Shown: positions 5,150-6,125 of the stretch, piece after piece | Position numbering within the stretch: position 1 is the first letter of the stretch | Layout: each line of letters opens with the position of its first letter | Assembly (NCBI GenBank): GCA_007119335.1 | Contig: SKPU01000100.1 | Span: forward strand, 1-6,125 | DNA from: Syntrophomonadaceae bacterium | GTDB lineage: Bacteria; Bacillota; Dethiobacteria; DTU022 | Length of the DNA: 6,125 nucleotides | Direction of reading: 5' to 3' | Translations under genes and position numbers: made by a program | Notes under the pieces: model-generated | What the model was told of the DNA's origin: nothing | Databases searched by the model: none | What the model saw: the letters and a program-made list of their open reading frames with translations, nothing else

Positions 5150-6125
5150 AGCATCAACCTCCTTTGCATCAATATGAGCATCTTTTCCAATGACAAACGC
5201 CGATTAGCATTAGTTGTCGTCAATTCATAAATTGTGGCATTGATTAGCAAAATTACTTCTTCCATCCTTGAAGCAGGGATTGATCCCTGCTGATCCATAA
5301 GCTGACCGGGATTAATCAGCAGTTTATCGCTCTGGCATAAATTGTTAACCAGGCAGTCCCGATAAAACAGGCAGAGCAATTCAAGAAGAGGGAGCAGATC
5401 CTCTTTGTCGGCCAGTGAAGCAGCTATCGACAACAAACTATAAGCAGATTCTCGTCCTGAAACAATTCTGCTCGCAAGATTTCTCGCTTCTTTAAAACGT
5501 TTTTCAAATTCTTCATCATCTGCCAGGTCAAAAGCAGATCCGGGAACTCCACCGCTGATTTTCGCCAAAAAATCCGCTTTTTTCACAGCCAGACCCTTTT
5601 CTTTTATTAACAAATTCCGGACTTGTTCACGGCTCAGCAACTGCAGTTTATAACGCTGGCAGCGCGACAAAATTGTATCAAAAAGCAACCGCGGCTGCTC
5701 AGCCAACAAGATGAAATAAAGGCCGTCCGGCGGCTCTTCCAGGATTTTAAGTAAAGAGGAGCAAGCCTCGGCAGTCATCATTTCAGCACGATCGATCAAA
5801 CATACTTTTCTATCGCCCAGCAGGTAAAAACTCTTTCTCAGGACTCGGATTTGTTCGATTTTAATATTACGCCCGTCCGGCTGGAGAAAGGAATAATCAG
5901 GATGGTTGCCGCTTAAAAACTGCCGGCAGGAATTACACTCCATGCAGGCTCCTGCTTTACTGCTAAAAGGACAAAGTATAGCCTGGGCCAATGCTAATCC
6001 CCAGCTTTTTTTTCCTATTCCTGAAGGACCGGTAAGCAATGTAGCATGGCTTAGCCTATCATCAAGCAGCATCCTGGTCAAAGAGTGACACAGTTCCTGC
6101 TGTCCAACCAATTTATTAAAACTCA
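5137..6125 (-). CDS. holB: DNA polymerase III delta-prime subunit, 5' end cut by the window
   Basis: This is the delta-prime subunit of the clamp loader that places the sliding clamp on primed DNA during replication. The sequence enters the window as SFNKLVGQQEL, and the last two bases (TG on the minus strand) would complete a start codon whose first base lies at 6126, so essentially the whole protein of about 329 residues is here. Numbered from that codon: P-loop GPSGIGKK at 33-40, with Lys in place of the usual Ser/Thr, as is common in delta-prime; zinc module Cys52, 61, 64, 67; Walker-B-like LIDRAE at 110-115; sensor LLKILEEPP near 125-133; and the SRC motif at 154-156. The C-terminal collar domain follows. 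A TTG at 6111 is in frame but would remove the conserved N-terminal SFNKL, and has no evident ribosome binding site. The gene overlaps ricT by 13 nt, as expected for this operon. Confidence 0.95.
   Translation of the reverse strand, partial: SFNKLVGQQELCHSLTRMLLDDRLSHATLLTGPSGIGKKSWGLALAQAILCPFSSKAGACMECNSCRQFLSGNHPDYSFLQPDGRNIKIEQIRVLRKSFYLLGDRKVCLIDRAEMMTAEACSSLLKILEEPPDGLYFILLAEQPRLLFDTILSRCQRYKLQLLSREQVRNLLIKEKGLAVKKADFLAKISGGVPGSAFDLADDEEFEKRFKEARNLASRIVSGRESAYSLLSIAASLADKEDLLPLLELLCLFYRDCLVNNLCQSDKLLINPGQLMDQQGSIPASRMEEVILLINATIYELTTTNANRRLSLEKMLILMQRRLMLCPG

Overview
The window looks like chromosome from a Clostridia-class member of the Bacillota with moderate GC. The evidence is the conserved neighbourhood holB - ricT (PSP1/YaaT) - abrB - metG - tatD, an AbrB with the clostridial Cys4 tail, strong AGGAGG-type ribosome binding sites, sigma-A-like promoters and frequent TTG start codons. 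The genus cannot be named from this sequence alone.

Layout from left to right. (1) 1-653: an ArsR-family repressor gene (minus) with a 295-bp upstream region. That region carries candidate promoters in both directions, an ArsR-type inverted repeat and a Fur/PerR-like palindrome. (2) 654-980: a stand-alone SCP2 lipid-binding protein (plus), closed by a terminator hairpin at 1024-1067 that also works for tatD from the other side. (3) 1078-3817: tatD and metG (minus), with tatD starting one base after the metG stop. A near-consensus promoter lies just upstream of metG, and its short leader leaves no room for a T-box or SAM riboswitch. (4) 3818-4055: a divergent control region with separate metG and abrB promoters and several repeats around the abrB promoter. 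(5) 4056-4298: abrB (plus). (6) 4314-4350: a perfect hairpin between the convergent abrB and ricT, which contains the ricT stop codon. (7) 4346-6125: ricT and holB (minus), overlapping by 13 nt. holB runs to the window edge, where its start codon appears to be cut.

Most of the window is housekeeping: clamp loading (HolB), RNA maturation and development (RicT), transition-state control (AbrB), methionyl-tRNA synthesis (MetG) and a TatD nuclease. The order matches the Bacillus subtilis block, except that no other genes lie between ricT and abrB, and the tatD side leads into the SCP2/ArsR pair. I found no mobile element, CRISPR array, tRNA or rRNA. No clearly new multi-gene system is visible. 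The best leads are regulatory: the Fur/PerR-like box inside the SCP2 promoter, the ArsR operator, and the repeats around the metG/abrB promoters. One protein-level oddity is the HVGN form of the HIGH motif in MetG.
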